Assembly: GCF_001465875.1 (NCBI RefSeq)
Contig: NZ_LN901321.1
Span: 370,189 to 434,188 of the forward strand
From: Legionella saoudiensis
GTDB lineage: Bacteria > Pseudomonadota > Gammaproteobacteria > Legionellales > Legionellaceae
DNA length: 64,000 nucleotides
Reading direction: 5' to 3'
The stretch's first letter is position 1. The number at the start of each line of letters is the position of its first letter. The position numbers and the translations under genes were made by a program. Below are positions 53,939 to 63,962 of the stretch, piece after piece. The notes beneath the pieces were generated by a model. The model was not told the origin of the DNA. It searched no databases and was given only the letters and a program-made list of their open reading frames with translations.

Positions 53939-54451
53939 CTATCCCATTTGATAACTGTTTTGCTTCTCCAGCACAACATCTTGGGTCTTACTCTCTGCCT
54001 TAGTAAAAAATCTATGATTAGCAGTTGCTGCATTGCTAACTATTGCAGGTTGTACTGCTGTAGCTAAATGAGGGTGCTTTGCTGCTAATTCTTGACCATG
54101 TTTCATAATAAAGCTATCTTCTGATTGCTCAATTTTCGCCAGAAAAAGTTTTGCTTTCTGCTGATCTTCCGGTCTTTTAGACTCAACTAAAAATTTACAC
54201 GCAGCAAGCATGGCATTAGTACATCCTAACTCTGCAGACTTAATGATCATATTTTTATGCTGAGCGGATTTTTCAGGAAAAACATGAGCTAAGTGATAAA
54301 GAGCCAAAGGATTTTTTTTAGCTAATTCTTGCATATATGGCAAGTATTTCACTACCTTTTGCTTCAAGTAAGGGTCTTCAGGTGATTGCTGTAATTGGCT
54401 AACCAATGCAGCAAAATCACCACTTGAAACGTACTTATTTGCCATAACCAT
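53939..54451 (-). CDS. Helical-repeat protein of unknown function
   Basis: A 170-residue soluble protein (168 from ATG 54445). Helical hairpins such as NPLALYHLAHVFPEKSAQHK and SAELGCTNAMLAACKFLVES look like Sel1-like or TPR repeats. The tail is polar (KTQDVVLEKQNSYQMG). No signal peptide. GGA precedes the start; which ATG is used is unclear. Not recognised; an effector is possible. Confidence 0.6.
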   Translation of the reverse strand: MVMANKYVSSGDFAALVSQLQQSPEDPYLKQKVVKYLPYMQELAKKNPLALYHLAHVFPEKSAQHKNMIIKSAELGCTNAMLAACKFLVESKRPEDQQKAKLFLAKIEQSEDSFIMKHGQELAAKHPHLATAVQPAIVSNAATANHRFFTKAESKTQDVVLEKQNSYQMG

Positions 54452-54538
54452 ACCTATCCAAAAAATAATATAAGGCTAGAATAGGTGATTCAAATTAAGG
54501 CAAAGTTAAGTCCAGAGAGCTTTACATTTTTTTACGAA

Positions 54539-55312
54539 TTAAGACTTATTTTTGACTTCTTTGGTAATTATTGAGGCATAAAATGCCCAGCCTAAATGAA
54601 AGAGCATATGTGATATAATGGAACATACTAATCCATATTGCCAAAATACATAACCAAATATAATTGATTGGGACATACTAAGTAGCGTATAGGAATAGAT
54701 AAAACTACGACTTGAACTGCACCCTGCAGCTAGATAGGCTGGAATTTGTCCGGCGGAAAAAATTAAGCTACTTACCAAAATTGAGATCCAAATAATTAAA
54801 TTAGTAGTATGTTGCATAAAGATAATAGCGAAAAAAGTCGCTAAATTCATTATTCCCCAACGACCTATAATTTCTTCAACTACACCACCATAAAGAATAC
54901 ACCCATCAAGACCAAGCGCTATGCGCAAATTACGCATTATTTGCAGGCTTTTTTCATCAATAAAGCGTTTAGCTAATAGGTGGTAAAGGCACAAAAAAAC
55001 AACGAGGCTTAAAAGCGCATAACCAATAGCAGGTAAGAGAATAGGAAAGAGAGTGCTTATGCCAGTCTTACCATGTAACATATCCTCAAGATGCGTCGCC
55101 CGTAAGCCTGTATTTTGAGAAAGGATAGCCCCAGCAAGGCATAAAATAAAAACAAGAATTAAGGTTTGTACAATAGCAAAACGCCCAATACGTTTTTTTA
55201 GTTCCTCCGAATTTTCGGGTAGTAAAAAATAAATCAGGCGTTTAATTGCAATCAGTACGCCTGGAATTGAAAGACAAAATAAAACTACAACTAAGGGCCA
55301 ATCGATTATCAT
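54539..55312 (-). CDS. CPBP-family intramembrane protein with altered motif 2
   Basis: A 257-residue membrane protein with about eight hydrophobic segments. Motif 1 EExxxR is intact (E146, E147, R151 in VVEEIIGRWG) and motif 3 is HMLFH (H235, H239), but motif 2, normally FxxxH, reads FSAGQ with Q189. CPBP (Rce1-like) proteins are glutamate intramembrane proteases or bacteriocin-immunity proteins. AAGGA lies 8 nt before ATG 55312. It is downstream of rsmB on the same strand. Confidence 0.75.
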   Translation of the reverse strand: MIIDWPLVVVLFCLSIPGVLIAIKRLIYFLLPENSEELKKRIGRFAIVQTLILVFILCLAGAILSQNTGLRATHLEDMLHGKTGISTLFPILLPAIGYALLSLVVFLCLYHLLAKRFIDEKSLQIMRNLRIALGLDGCILYGGVVEEIIGRWGIMNLATFFAIIFMQHTTNLIIWISILVSSLIFSAGQIPAYLAAGCSSSRSFIYSYTLLSMSQSIIFGYVFWQYGLVCSIISHMLFHLGWAFYASIITKEVKNKS

Positions 55313-55341
55313 TTTTTATCCTTAAAAATGTATCTCTCTAT

Positions 55342-56622
55342 CTATTGTTTTAGCAAAACAGTATAAAAGAATCCATCCATCCCCTGTTCTCCAGGCAATA
55401 TTTGTTGCCCATTACCGGTGGGGTGGCCCCAGCTCCAATCACTTCGTATTGCTTTGCAGTCAGGCGTTATGGCAATGAAGTTAGCAACTTGCTGTTCATT
55501 TTCTATAGTCATTATGGAACAGGTCGCATAAACGAGTAAACCTCCTTTATTGAGCAAAGGCCATAATGCATGCAGCAGGTTCTGTTGGGTTTTACTGACT
55601 GCTGTAATTTCTTCCGGAGTCCGTAAAAGCTTAATGTCTGAGTGACGGCGTATTACACCAGTGGCAGAACAGGGCGCATCTAGTAAAATACGATCAAACA
55701 ATTGACCATCCCACCAAGACTCTGGTGTGGAGGCATCGCCTTGCAGCAAGGTTGCATCTAATTTAAGACGGCTTAAGTTATCTTTTACCCGCTCTAATCG
55801 CTTTGCATCAACATCCAAAGCCACACAAGCTGCTAAGTGGGGCTCAGTTTCTAAAATATGGCAGGTTTTTCCTCCGGGGGCGCAGCAGGCATCGAGTACA
55901 CGCAATCCTGGTTGTAATGAAAGTAAGGAGGTAGCCAGTTGGGCTGCACCGTCTTGTACGGAGATACAACCTTCGGCAAAGCCTGGAAGATGGCGGACAT
56001 CACAAGGAATATTAAGAGTAATACCTTCTGGCGCTACAGAATGAGCCTGAGCTTCAATACCTGCTTTATTTAAGACAGACAGATATTCTTCACGAGAGTT
56101 TTTTTGCACATTAACTCTTAAGGTCATGGGTGGATGCGCGTCATTGGCTTGCGCAATTGCTTGCCAATGGTTAGGCCAATCGGCTTTGAGTCGTTTTAAA
56201 AGCCATTGAGGCTGGCCATAAACGAATAAGGGATCTTGTTTTAGTCTTTCCAGAAGTTCCTGCTGTTGGCGGCAGAAATTGCGCAATACGGCATTGACTA
56301 AACCTTTGGCCCAAGGCTTCTTTATTTTTTCTAATAAGGCGACAGTTTCTTTAACCACTGCATAATCGGGCTGATTCATATAATGCAGTTGATAAAGACC
56401 CATTAGTAGGGCAATCCAAACCTCGATCTCTTTTGGTTTTTTGGCTACTAAGCAGTTTGCTATAGCTTGTAGACGGTAATAATGACGGCAGAAACCAAAG
56501 CAGATTTCTTTAGTCATGGGCGATACTTCTGCTGCAGAGGGCATAAGTTGTGATAAAGAAGACTTATCCAGTAAAAGCGCAGTTAAAATTTTTAAAGCAT
56601 GCAGGCGTTCGTTTTTATTCAT
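55342..56622 (-). CDS. rsmB: 16S rRNA (cytosine967-C5)-methyltransferase
   Basis: A 426-residue methyltransferase forming m5C967. N-terminal NusB-like domain (residues about 1-135), SAM-binding GGKTCHILE loop preceded by LDACCAPG, catalytic Cys region LLDAPCSATGVIRRHSDIK and YATCSIMTIENE with the second cysteine. Length matches E. coli RsmB (429). It follows fmt in the def-fmt-rsmB operon, as in many bacteria. Confidence 0.96.
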   Translation of the reverse strand: MNKNERLHALKILTALLLDKSSLSQLMPSAAEVSPMTKEICFGFCRHYYRLQAIANCLVAKKPKEIEVWIALLMGLYQLHYMNQPDYAVVKETVALLEKIKKPWAKGLVNAVLRNFCRQQQELLERLKQDPLFVYGQPQWLLKRLKADWPNHWQAIAQANDAHPPMTLRVNVQKNSREEYLSVLNKAGIEAQAHSVAPEGITLNIPCDVRHLPGFAEGCISVQDGAAQLATSLLSLQPGLRVLDACCAPGGKTCHILETEPHLAACVALDVDAKRLERVKDNLSRLKLDATLLQGDASTPESWWDGQLFDRILLDAPCSATGVIRRHSDIKLLRTPEEITAVSKTQQNLLHALWPLLNKGGLLVYATCSIMTIENEQQVANFIAITPDCKAIRSDWSWGHPTGNGQQILPGEQGMDGFFYTVLLKQ

Positions 56623-56664
56623 GAATTAGGATCACAGACTTTAGATAAATTAGATCCTCTGAGT

Positions 56665-57618
56665 TTAAGGCTCAGAGGAGAAGACTAAACCGACGTATAG
56701 CGGTGATTTAGAAGAATTTAAGCAATCAGCAACCGTAATTACTTTTCCACCAGGAAGTTGTATTTTCTCCACCAGCAATCCTTTATGGGCGGTAGCTACA
56801 AGCATGCCCTTTTTATCAAGATGTACTACGGTACCTGGAGCTTGGCTTGAGTCCATGTCCACAACATGTGCCTGATGGATACGTAAGACTTCGTCATTCA
56901 AAAAAGTATAGGCAATAGGCCAGGGGTTAAAGGCACGAATTTGACAATCAATTTCTTTCGCATCGCGCTGCCAATTAATTAACGCATCTTCTTTGTTAAT
57001 TTTTCCTGCATAGGTAGCTAAAGAATTATCCTGCATTTGCGGTTTGGCCGTATTATTAGCTAATTCCTCTAAAGCTTTGAGCAGAGGCTGTGCAGAAATC
57101 GCCGCTAACTTATCATGCAGAGTTGCTGCGGTATCCGTATTGGTAATGGGGCAACTTACTTTATGCAACATATCCCCTGTATCCATTCCTACGTCCATTT
57201 GCATAATTGTCACTCCTGACTCGGAGTCGCCATGCAAAATAGCATGTTGGATTGGCGACGCTCCACGCCAGTAGGGAAGTAATGATGCATGCACATTTAC
57301 ACAACCTAATCGTGGAATATCGAGTACCGCTTTCGGCAAAATTAATCCATAGGCAATAACGACCAATACATCAGGTTTTAAGGCTGCTAATTCGGTAATG
57401 GCCTCCGGGTTTTTAAAGTTAAGCGGTTGATAAACAGGTATATCTCGCGCTAAAGCCCATTCTTTTACTGCAGATGCCTGCAATTTACGGCCACGACCTG
57501 CAGGACGGTCTGGTTGAGTATAAATTGCTTGAATCTCATGTGTTGATTGCGCTAATGCGTCAAGACAAGGCAAGCCGAAAGCTGGGGTCCCAGCGAAAAC
57601 AATTTTTAAATTACTCAT
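56665..57618 (-). CDS. fmt: Methionyl-tRNA formyltransferase
   Basis: A 317-residue enzyme formylating initiator Met-tRNA. The [12 protein letters not shown] motif (folate-binding, catalytic Asn/His/Asp set), [13 protein letters not shown] and the C-terminal OB domain ([26 protein letters not shown]) are present. The start overlaps the def stop (ATGA). Middle gene of the def-fmt-rsmB operon. Confidence 0.96.
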   Translation of the reverse strand: MSNLKIVFAGTPAFGLPCLDALAQSTHEIQAIYTQPDRPAGRGRKLQASAVKEWALARDIPVYQPLNFKNPEAITELAALKPDVLVVIAYGLILPKAVLDIPRLGCVNVHASLLPYWRGASPIQHAILHGDSESGVTIMQMDVGMDTGDMLHKVSCPITNTDTAATLHDKLAAISAQPLLKALEELANNTAKPQMQDNSLATYAGKINKEDALINWQRDAKEIDCQIRAFNPWPIAYTFLNDEVLRIHQAHVVDMDSSQAPGTVVHLDKKGMLVATAHKGLLVEKIQLPGGKVITVADCLNSSKSPLYVGLVFSSEP

Positions 57619-58127
57619 GACTTACGTGTATGATGGCGTTTAAATTTATCTAATTTTTTTCGAGCCATCGCTTTTTTCAGCGGAGACAAGAGATCAATGA
57701 ATAATTTACCATTCATGTGATCAATTTCGTGCTGCAAGCATTCTGCAAGTAATCCATCGGCCTCAATTTCAAAAGGATTGCCATGGCGGTCTAGGGCGCT
57801 TACCGTAACTTTTTCAGCACGAATTACTGTATCATAAGCACCAGGAACAGATAGGCATCCCTCATCAAATTTTTTCTCACCTTTACTAGCAATAATCTCG
57901 GGATTGATGATAACGATTTGGTTTTTTTTATCGCCTTCCACATCAATCACAGACAAGCGTAGTCCGATACCAATTTGTACTGCAGCGAGTCCTACTCCAC
58001 GTGCATCGTACATAGTATCAAACATGTCTTCGATGAGCGTTTGTAATTTCTCATCAAAGGTTTCCACGGGTTTTGAAACCTCTCTTAAACATGGATCCGG
58101 TAAGTAACGTATTTTGTGAATAGCCAT
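57615..58127 (-). CDS. def: Peptide deformylase
   Basis: A 170-residue Fe/Zn metalloprotease removing the N-formyl group from new proteins. All three motifs are visible: [18 protein letters not shown] (metal Cys) and QHEIDH (two metal His with the catalytic Glu). First gene of the def-fmt-rsmB operon, divergent from dprA. Confidence 0.97.
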   Translation of the reverse strand: MAIHKIRYLPDPCLREVSKPVETFDEKLQTLIEDMFDTMYDARGVGLAAVQIGIGLRLSVIDVEGDKKNQIVIINPEIIASKGEKKFDEGCLSVPGAYDTVIRAEKVTVSALDRHGNPFEIEADGLLAECLQHEIDHMNGKLFIDLLSPLKKAMARKKLDKFKRHHTRKS

Positions 58128-58219
58128 TGTTAAACTGTTTCTCTGTGTAAAATTTGTGATATTATCCTTGATCTAGCGTAATGCTGCAAGATCCAACAAT
58201 GTACAAAGGACTGACTTCA

Positions 58220-59302
58220 ATGAATAACTTACCCTATTTTCTTGCTTTAAACCGTATGGATAAAGTAGGTCCGCGTACTGTAGCTAAATTGTATAAGCGA
58301 TGGCCAGACTTGCATAAAATGTTTCAACTCTCTGCTGCAGAGCTTGAGCAAGCTCATTTGCCGCCGTTATTAGCTAAAAAAATAGCCGATTTTGATATGG
58401 AGCAGATTCAGGCTGATTTACATTGGCTTAATGCTGCGGAGGACCATCATTTATTAACCTGGGATTCCCCTGATTATCCAGCCTTATTAAAAGAAATAAC
58501 CGACCCGCCTACAGTATTATATGCTAAGGGGCAATTATCTGCCTTCTTGCAACCGCAATTGGCCATTATTGGTAGTCGTAATCCATCCGTAACCGGGATT
58601 AATAATTCTTATGCGTTTGCTAAAGAAATTGCCGCGCAGGGTGTGACTATTGTAAGTGGTTTAGCTTTAGGTGTTGATGCCCAAGCTCATTCAGGATGCT
58701 TAGATGCAGGAGGGCAAACAATTGCGGTAATGGGGACTGGAATTGACTGTATTTACCCTCGTCGCCATGTAAAGCTCGCAGAACAAATTACACAAAAGGG
58801 CTTGATATTAAGCGAATTTCCATTAAAAAGTCCGCCAACCTCTGGACATTTTCCGCGCAGAAATCGTATAATAAGTGGCTTGTCCTTGTGCATATTGGTT
58901 ATAGAGGCTGCAATCCGGAGTGGTTCTTTGATTACTGCGCGCATGGCGTTAGAGCAAAATAGAGATGTTTTGGCAATACCTGGATCCATACATAATCCAT
59001 TGGCTCGTGGTTGTCATCATTTACTGCAACAAGGTGCAAAATTGGTTGCCTCAGTAAAAGATGTTTTTGATGAGCTTAGAATAGAGCCACAACGTGTCAT
59101 TGATAAACCTATTTTTTCTCTTGCCAGTGAGAATGAAAACCTAGTAAAGTTCATTGGCTTTGAAATAACGACTGTAGATCAAATCATTTTGCGTAGTGGA
59201 TACACCGTTGAGCAAGTGATGTCCGAACTTGCAGAACTAGAATTAAATGGGGCTGTTAGCGCAGTGCCCGGAGGCTATATGAGGTGTGAATATGAAAGAT
59301 AA
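58220..59302 (+). CDS. dprA: DNA-processing protein DprA
   Basis: A 360-residue protein loading RecA on incoming single-stranded DNA in natural transformation. An N-terminal SAM-like domain is followed by the Rossmann core (IIGSRNPSVTGI; VSGLALGVDAQAHSGCLD; VMGTGIDCIYPRRH; EFPLKSPPTSGHFPRRNRI). ATG 58220 has AAAGGA 9 nt upstream; earlier in-frame ATGs are possible. It overlaps smg by 11 nt; dprA-smg-topA order is widely conserved, and Legionella are naturally competent. Confidence 0.95.
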   Translation: MNNLPYFLALNRMDKVGPRTVAKLYKRWPDLHKMFQLSAAELEQAHLPPLLAKKIADFDMEQIQADLHWLNAAEDHHLLTWDSPDYPALLKEITDPPTVLYAKGQLSAFLQPQLAIIGSRNPSVTGINNSYAFAKEIAAQGVTIVSGLALGVDAQAHSGCLDAGGQTIAVMGTGIDCIYPRRHVKLAEQITQKGLILSEFPLKSPPTSGHFPRRNRIISGLSLCILVIEAAIRSGSLITARMALEQNRDVLAIPGSIHNPLARGCHHLLQQGAKLVASVKDVFDELRIEPQRVIDKPIFSLASENENLVKFIGFEITTVDQIILRSGYTVEQVMSELAELELNGAVSAVPGGYMRCEYER

Positions 59303-59723
59303 CTTATTTGAAATGTTGCTAAATCTATTTGAAACAAGTTTAACGCAGTTGCAAAAAAGTCAAAAGTCTGCTGATGCTGAAGCAGCAGAGCAAATGAATG
59401 AAGAAGGCACTGCCGATGAGCAAGTTGTTCATGTTCGACCCCAGCAACAAACGTCAACTCGCGTATTAACTTACGATGAACAAATGAAGTTGACTAAAGC
59501 AAGTTATCAATTTTTGATGCGTATGAAATTATGGGATGTTATTAACGCCGAATCATTTGAAACAATTATCAACCAATTGCAGTTTTCTGATTCACGCATT
59601 GTGACTCTGGAAGAAACTAAATGGACTATTAGAAATGTCTTATCTGCAAATTTAAATGAAGAAGAATTAACCTTCCTTGATTTAGTGCTTTATCAAACAG
59701 AAGAAGAATTAACATTGCATTAG
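59292..59723 (+). CDS. smg: Smg protein (DUF494)
   Basis: A 143-residue DUF494 protein between dprA and topA, as in E. coli and relatives. The start MKDNLFEMLLNLFETS and the C-terminal LNEEELTFLDLVLYQTEEEL are typical of the family. The function is unknown; it is suggested to act in DNA processing from gene context only. ATG 59292 has GAGG about 7 nt upstream. Confidence 0.9.
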   Translation: MKDNLFEMLLNLFETSLTQLQKSQKSADAEAAEQMNEEGTADEQVVHVRPQQQTSTRVLTYDEQMKLTKASYQFLMRMKLWDVINAESFETIINQLQFSDSRIVTLEETKWTIRNVLSANLNEEELTFLDLVLYQTEEELTLH

Positions 59724-59921
59724 TTCTAATCATCAGCTATAACACCACAAATACAGTTGCCCAGTTTTCATGCTGGGCATATATCCAAGATATTCCGAAT
59801 TATAGTGCTCGATTGTTTATGGGTGCAAAAGTAGTTAGTAGTACAAATGGCTTTTTTGAGAATCTTGAATATATTATTACTATTTGAATAATCTATTGAA
59901 AAGGAAAGGGTTAACTTTACT

Positions 59922-62201
59922 ATGAGCAAACACTTGGTGATCGTGGAGTCACCCGCTAAAGCTAAAACAATTCAAAAGTACCTAGGTAATGACTATGAAG
60001 TGCTCGCCTCCTACGGTCATGTCCGTGATTTACCTGCTCGTAAAGGTTCTGTAAATCCTGATCATCAATTTTCCATGACTTATGTGCCACTGGAAAAGAA
60101 TGCACGTCATATTGAAACCATTGCTAAGACCTTAAAAAAATCAGACTCATTATTACTCGCAACCGACCCCGATCGCGAAGGGGAAGCCATTTCTTGGCAT
60201 ATTTTCGAGTTGATGAAAGAAAAAAATTTGGTGAAAGACAAACAAGTCCATCGTATTTTTTTCAATGAAATTACTAAGGCGGCTGTTGAAGATGCAATTA
60301 ATAATCCACGCGCGATTTCCATGGATTTAGTCAATGCGCAACAAGCGCGCCGTGCTTTAGATTATTTAGTAGGTTTCAATCTATCACCTCTCTTATGGAA
60401 AAAAGTACGTAGAGGTCTATCGGCTGGGCGTGTTCAAAGTCCCGCACTGCGGCTTATTGTCGAAAGAGAAGAAGAAATTGAGCGTTTTGTTTCTCAGGAA
60501 TATTGGAAGATACTAGCCCAATGTCTTCATGAAAAACTTCCCTTTGAAGCACGCCTAACGCATTACAAAAATGAAAAGCTGCAACAATTCACCGTAGTTA
60601 ATCAAGAAAATGCGCATCAAATTCGTGAAGATTTGATCAAGCAAGCGCAGGGTTCTTTAGTTGTGACCCAAATTGAGAAAAAACAGCGTAAACGTAAACC
60701 ATCTCCTCCATTCATCACATCAACCTTACAACAGGAGGCAGCACGCAAATTAGGATTTACTGCACGTAAATCAATGATGGTCGCACAACAGTTATATGAG
60801 GGTATTGATATTGGTACAGGTACAGTGGGTCTGATCACGTACATGCGTACTGATTCCGTGAACCTAGCTGTTGAGGCGGTAGATGAAATTCGTCAGTACA
60901 TCGGCGAGCGTTATGGGACAGATAATTGCCCAGCAACTCCCAGACTTTATAAAACAAAATCGAAAAATGCCCAAGAGGCGCATGAGGCAATCCGTCCTAC
61001 TTCAATTAAACGGAGCCCAGAAATGGTGCAATCGGCTTTAACCGCAGATCAATTTAAACTCTACAGTTTAATTTGGAAGCGTACGATCGCTTGCCAAATG
61101 GCCGATGCATTAATGGATACAGTAGCTGTAGATTTTAGTTGTGGTGAAGGCAACATCTTTAGGGCCAATGGTTCTACAGTTACCTTCCCGGGCTTCCTTG
61201 CTGTTTATGAAGAAGGGCGTGATGACTCTAAGGATGATGATAATGATGGTTCTTTACTACCCGTACTTGCTGTGGGTGAAAAAGTAAACATTCAAGAGAT
61301 TCAAGCAAATCAGCATTTCACAGAGCCACCACCAAGATATTCAGAAGCAACTTTAGTAAAGGCACTTGAAGAGTATGACATTGGTCGTCCTTCTACCTAT
61401 GCTTCGATCATTCATACACTACAGCAACGAGAGTATGTAATTGTTGATAAAAAGAGATTCTTTCCTACTGATGTGGGCCGTATTGTGAATCGCTTTTTAA
61501 CCGGTTATTTTACTCGTTATGTAGACTATAAGTTTACTGCGCATTTAGAAGATACTTTAGATGCGATTGCACGTGGAGAGAAAGAGTGGATTCCCGTTTT
61601 AGAGGAGTTTTGGCAACCATTCATGCAGCAAATCCAAACCACGGACCAGCAAGTACAACGTAAAGACGTAACTACGGAAGTTCTTGATGAAAAATGCCCT
61701 AAATGTTCTAAGCCTTTATCAATTAGACTTGGCAAGCGTGGACGCTTTATTGGTTGTACCGGTTATCCTGAGTGCGATTACACCCAAGATCTTGCGGGAC
61801 AAGAAAATGACAAAAGCGAGCCAGAAGTAGTTGAAGGCCGTGTATGTCCAGTTTGTTCCAGTGCATTACACATTAAAGCTGGAAAATACGGTCGTTTTAT
61901 TGGTTGCAGCAATTACCCACAATGCAAGCACATGGAGCCCTTAGAGAAACCTGCGGATACAGGTGTTGAATGTCCTAAATGCCATGAAGCAAAAATATTG
62001 CAACGTAAATCAAGAAAAGGAAAAATTTTCTATTCTTGCGGTAATTATCCTAAATGCGATTATGCATTATGGAATGAACCCATCGCACAACCTTGCCCAA
62101 AATGTTCATGGCCTATATTAACCGTGAAAGAAAGTAAACGATTCGGTCGCCAAATCCTATGTCCACAAGAGGGGTGCGGCTATTCAAGCAAGGAAGATTA
62201 A
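59922..62201 (+). CDS. topA: DNA topoisomerase I
   Basis: A 759-residue type IA topoisomerase relaxing negative supercoils. TOPRIM domain with LLATDPDREGEAISWH, the catalytic tyrosine in GLITYMRTDSVNLA, and a C-terminal zinc-ribbon region with at least three cysteine clusters (CPKCSKPLSIRLGKRGRFIG; CPVCSSALHIK; CPKCHEAKI). The E. coli enzyme has 865 residues; this one ends after fewer C-terminal domains. A hairpin pair follows. Confidence 0.96.
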   Translation: MSKHLVIVESPAKAKTIQKYLGNDYEVLASYGHVRDLPARKGSVNPDHQFSMTYVPLEKNARHIETIAKTLKKSDSLLLATDPDREGEAISWHIFELMKEKNLVKDKQVHRIFFNEITKAAVEDAINNPRAISMDLVNAQQARRALDYLVGFNLSPLLWKKVRRGLSAGRVQSPALRLIVEREEEIERFVSQEYWKILAQCLHEKLPFEARLTHYKNEKLQQFTVVNQENAHQIREDLIKQAQGSLVVTQIEKKQRKRKPSPPFITSTLQQEAARKLGFTARKSMMVAQQLYEGIDIGTGTVGLITYMRTDSVNLAVEAVDEIRQYIGERYGTDNCPATPRLYKTKSKNAQEAHEAIRPTSIKRSPEMVQSALTADQFKLYSLIWKRTIACQMADALMDTVAVDFSCGEGNIFRANGSTVTFPGFLAVYEEGRDDSKDDDNDGSLLPVLAVGEKVNIQEIQANQHFTEPPPRYSEATLVKALEEYDIGRPSTYASIIHTLQQREYVIVDKKRFFPTDVGRIVNRFLTGYFTRYVDYKFTAHLEDTLDAIARGEKEWIPVLEEFWQPFMQQIQTTDQQVQRKDVTTEVLDEKCPKCSKPLSIRLGKRGRFIGCTGYPECDYTQDLAGQENDKSEPEVVEGRVCPVCSSALHIKAGKYGRFIGCSNYPQCKHMEPLEKPADTGVECPKCHEAKILQRKSRKGKIFYSCGNYPKCDYALWNEPIAQPCPKCSWPILTVKESKRFGRQILCPQEGCGYSSKED

Positions 62202-62202
62202 C

Positions 62203-62227
62203 AGCTGAGGAAAAGATTTCCTCAGCT
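62203..62227 (+). terminator. Hairpin after topA
   Basis: AGCTGAGGAAA (62203-62213) pairs with TTTCCTCAGCT (62217-62227), an 11-bp stem with a 3-nt loop starting 2 nt past the stop. The following T-run is short; a second hairpin follows at 62240. Confidence 0.65.
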
Positions 62228-62239
62228 ATTCCATCTTAA

Positions 62240-62259
62240 CCTGGTTGCTTGCAACCAGG
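62240..62259. repeat. CCTGGTTGC hairpin after topA
   Basis: CCTGGTTGC and GCAACCAGG form a perfect 9-bp inverted repeat with only two bases between, 39 nt past topA. Same family as 2707-2728, 14575-14596 and 40930-40960; a two-base loop means the innermost pairs would open. Confidence 0.6.
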
Positions 62260-62364
62260 GAATCTCCGCCAACAATTCCCTAACCAATTAAATCAACTTA
62301 ATAGTATCTTAAGCATTTTAAGCTAATATTTTTACCAATATGACTATATTTATAAAGGTAAGCT

Positions 62365-63852
62365 ATGCCAGTAATTATTTTAGTAAGAGAAGATGAGGCG
62401 ATTCAATATACGCCTGGCCAAACAAAATATTACTTGCTAAAACCGCATTATAATTCGCAAATTACTAATGCCTCAGAGCCAGCTTATCAAGGAGTAGACT
62501 TCAAACCCGAAGGCCCCGTAATCTTATGCGCGCAAAATATACACCACTGCCATACTGTTATAGTAAAAGATCGTACTTATAATAATTATTTTATGCTGCA
62601 CGTTTCACCACAATCATTACGAAAACCCTATGCTTCAAAAAATGTATCCTTAACCATTGACCTAGGGCATTTTGGCATATTTGGTAGCGAAGATACTTTC
62701 TTTACTAATTTAAGAAAACCAGCTTACATCGATTTGGCACCTCATCACTATAAAGACATAGACTTGGGTATTCATGAGGACTCTCAATTAGATGTGATTA
62801 TTGTAGTAAATAACCAGCATTGGAATGAGAGTATTGTTCAAGCAGACATTCTAAAAGTTTTAAAAGAGAGAATTCCCGGTACAATCAATAATACTAATAT
62901 TATAATCAATGAGGCCTTAGGCCATGCCTATTATTATAATGTGGAATTTAATCCCGAAACTGAAGAATTAACAGTACAGTCAAGAAATGGTTGGTATAGT
63001 GAACCTTATCCTAATGCATTTACCAACAATCAGCATCGCTTGATGGAACAACAATTACCTAAAGAGAGGCAATTCGAACTAAGAAACTCCTTATTAGCAT
63101 TATTATCTAAAGAAAACACGGCAAATGATTTTTTATTTAAAGTGCTGGCAAGTGATATTACTATCGACGAATTAATTACTAATCCGCCCACAAAAGTGAC
63201 ATTATTCCGGAAACGAAATAATGAGGTGCTTAGGTCTTTAATTAATGAACTAGAAGAGCTTATTCAACAAACAATCACCCCAGTGTTAGATTTAGAGAGC
63301 CCCTTATTATATAAAGCCTACCAGCGCTTGGCATTACTGCATGCAACTATGGGTACTTATGAGGATGCTGCAAATTATTTCGCGCAGGTAACCGATTATG
63401 CAGAGAATATGCACCGAGCTGAATATGATGACGATAAACTCATTTATAGTATTTTCAGTGGAGCAACTTTTGAATCAATTGGCAACCTGCATCAAGCCTA
63501 TACGTATTATAAGTATTCATACTACGAAAAATCTGTTGATGAAGAACATAGTGTTGATGAGATTGATGCCAGAATAAGATTAGCACGGGTTGCCGCACAG
63601 TTAAGTGGCCAAGAACTGGAGGCCTTGAGATATGCGATTACGGCAAAGCATGCACTTCGAGTATTAATAGATGCAGTACAACGAGATGAACCGCTTGAGA
63701 AAGAAGCGCTTATGCTTATGTTAGAAAGACGTCTTGTTGAATGCCAAATTCAAATTGATATTTTGGAACCTTACTTAACTATACATCATGAAGATGATCC
63801 TCTATTTCAAGCAGAATATGAGGAGCGTTTGGTAGCTGTAGCGAAGCTTTAA
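62365..63852 (+). CDS. Effector-like protein with helical-repeat C-terminus
   Basis: A 495-residue soluble protein without signal peptide. The N-terminal 260 residues look mixed alpha/beta (LTIDLGHFGIFGSEDTFF; LDVIIVVNNQHWNESIVQAD), and residues about 280-480 resemble tandem TPR-like helical hairpins (YQRLALLHATMGTYEDAANY; SIGNLHQAYTYYKYSYYEK). The tail has an acidic stretch (EDDPLFQAEYEERLVAVAKL) like the E-block of Dot/Icm substrates. AAGG lies 6 nt before ATG 62365. No homologue recognised; effector status is an inference. Confidence 0.65.
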   Translation: MPVIILVREDEAIQYTPGQTKYYLLKPHYNSQITNASEPAYQGVDFKPEGPVILCAQNIHHCHTVIVKDRTYNNYFMLHVSPQSLRKPYASKNVSLTIDLGHFGIFGSEDTFFTNLRKPAYIDLAPHHYKDIDLGIHEDSQLDVIIVVNNQHWNESIVQADILKVLKERIPGTINNTNIIINEALGHAYYYNVEFNPETEELTVQSRNGWYSEPYPNAFTNNQHRLMEQQLPKERQFELRNSLLALLSKENTANDFLFKVLASDITIDELITNPPTKVTLFRKRNNEVLRSLINELEELIQQTITPVLDLESPLLYKAYQRLALLHATMGTYEDAANYFAQVTDYAENMHRAEYDDDKLIYSIFSGATFESIGNLHQAYTYYKYSYYEKSVDEEHSVDEIDARIRLARVAAQLSGQELEALRYAITAKHALRVLIDAVQRDEPLEKEALMLMLERRLVECQIQIDILEPYLTIHHEDDPLFQAEYEERLVAVAKL

Positions 63853-63913
63853 CTCCATTTTGGATCCGATTATTGCTATTTGAAATAAAAACACACAGTG
63901 AATCATTAATTTT

Positions 63914-63962
63914 CACTTTTTTTAAAAAAAGTGTTTGACATTATTCGCAAAGTGCGTAGAAT
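63914..63962 (+). promoter_or_regulatory. Strong stable-RNA promoter with palindromic UP region
   Basis: TTGACA (63935-63940), 16-bp spacer and TAGAAT (63957-63962) match sigma-70. Immediately upstream, CACTTTTTTT (63914-63923) and AAAAAAAGTG (63924-63933) form a perfect 20-bp A/T palindrome that could be an UP element. The leader ends in TGTTCATTAAAAAATTAGA, which resembles the boxA-like leader before gamma-proteobacterial 16S rRNA. An rRNA operon beyond the window is inferred. Confidence 0.65.
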
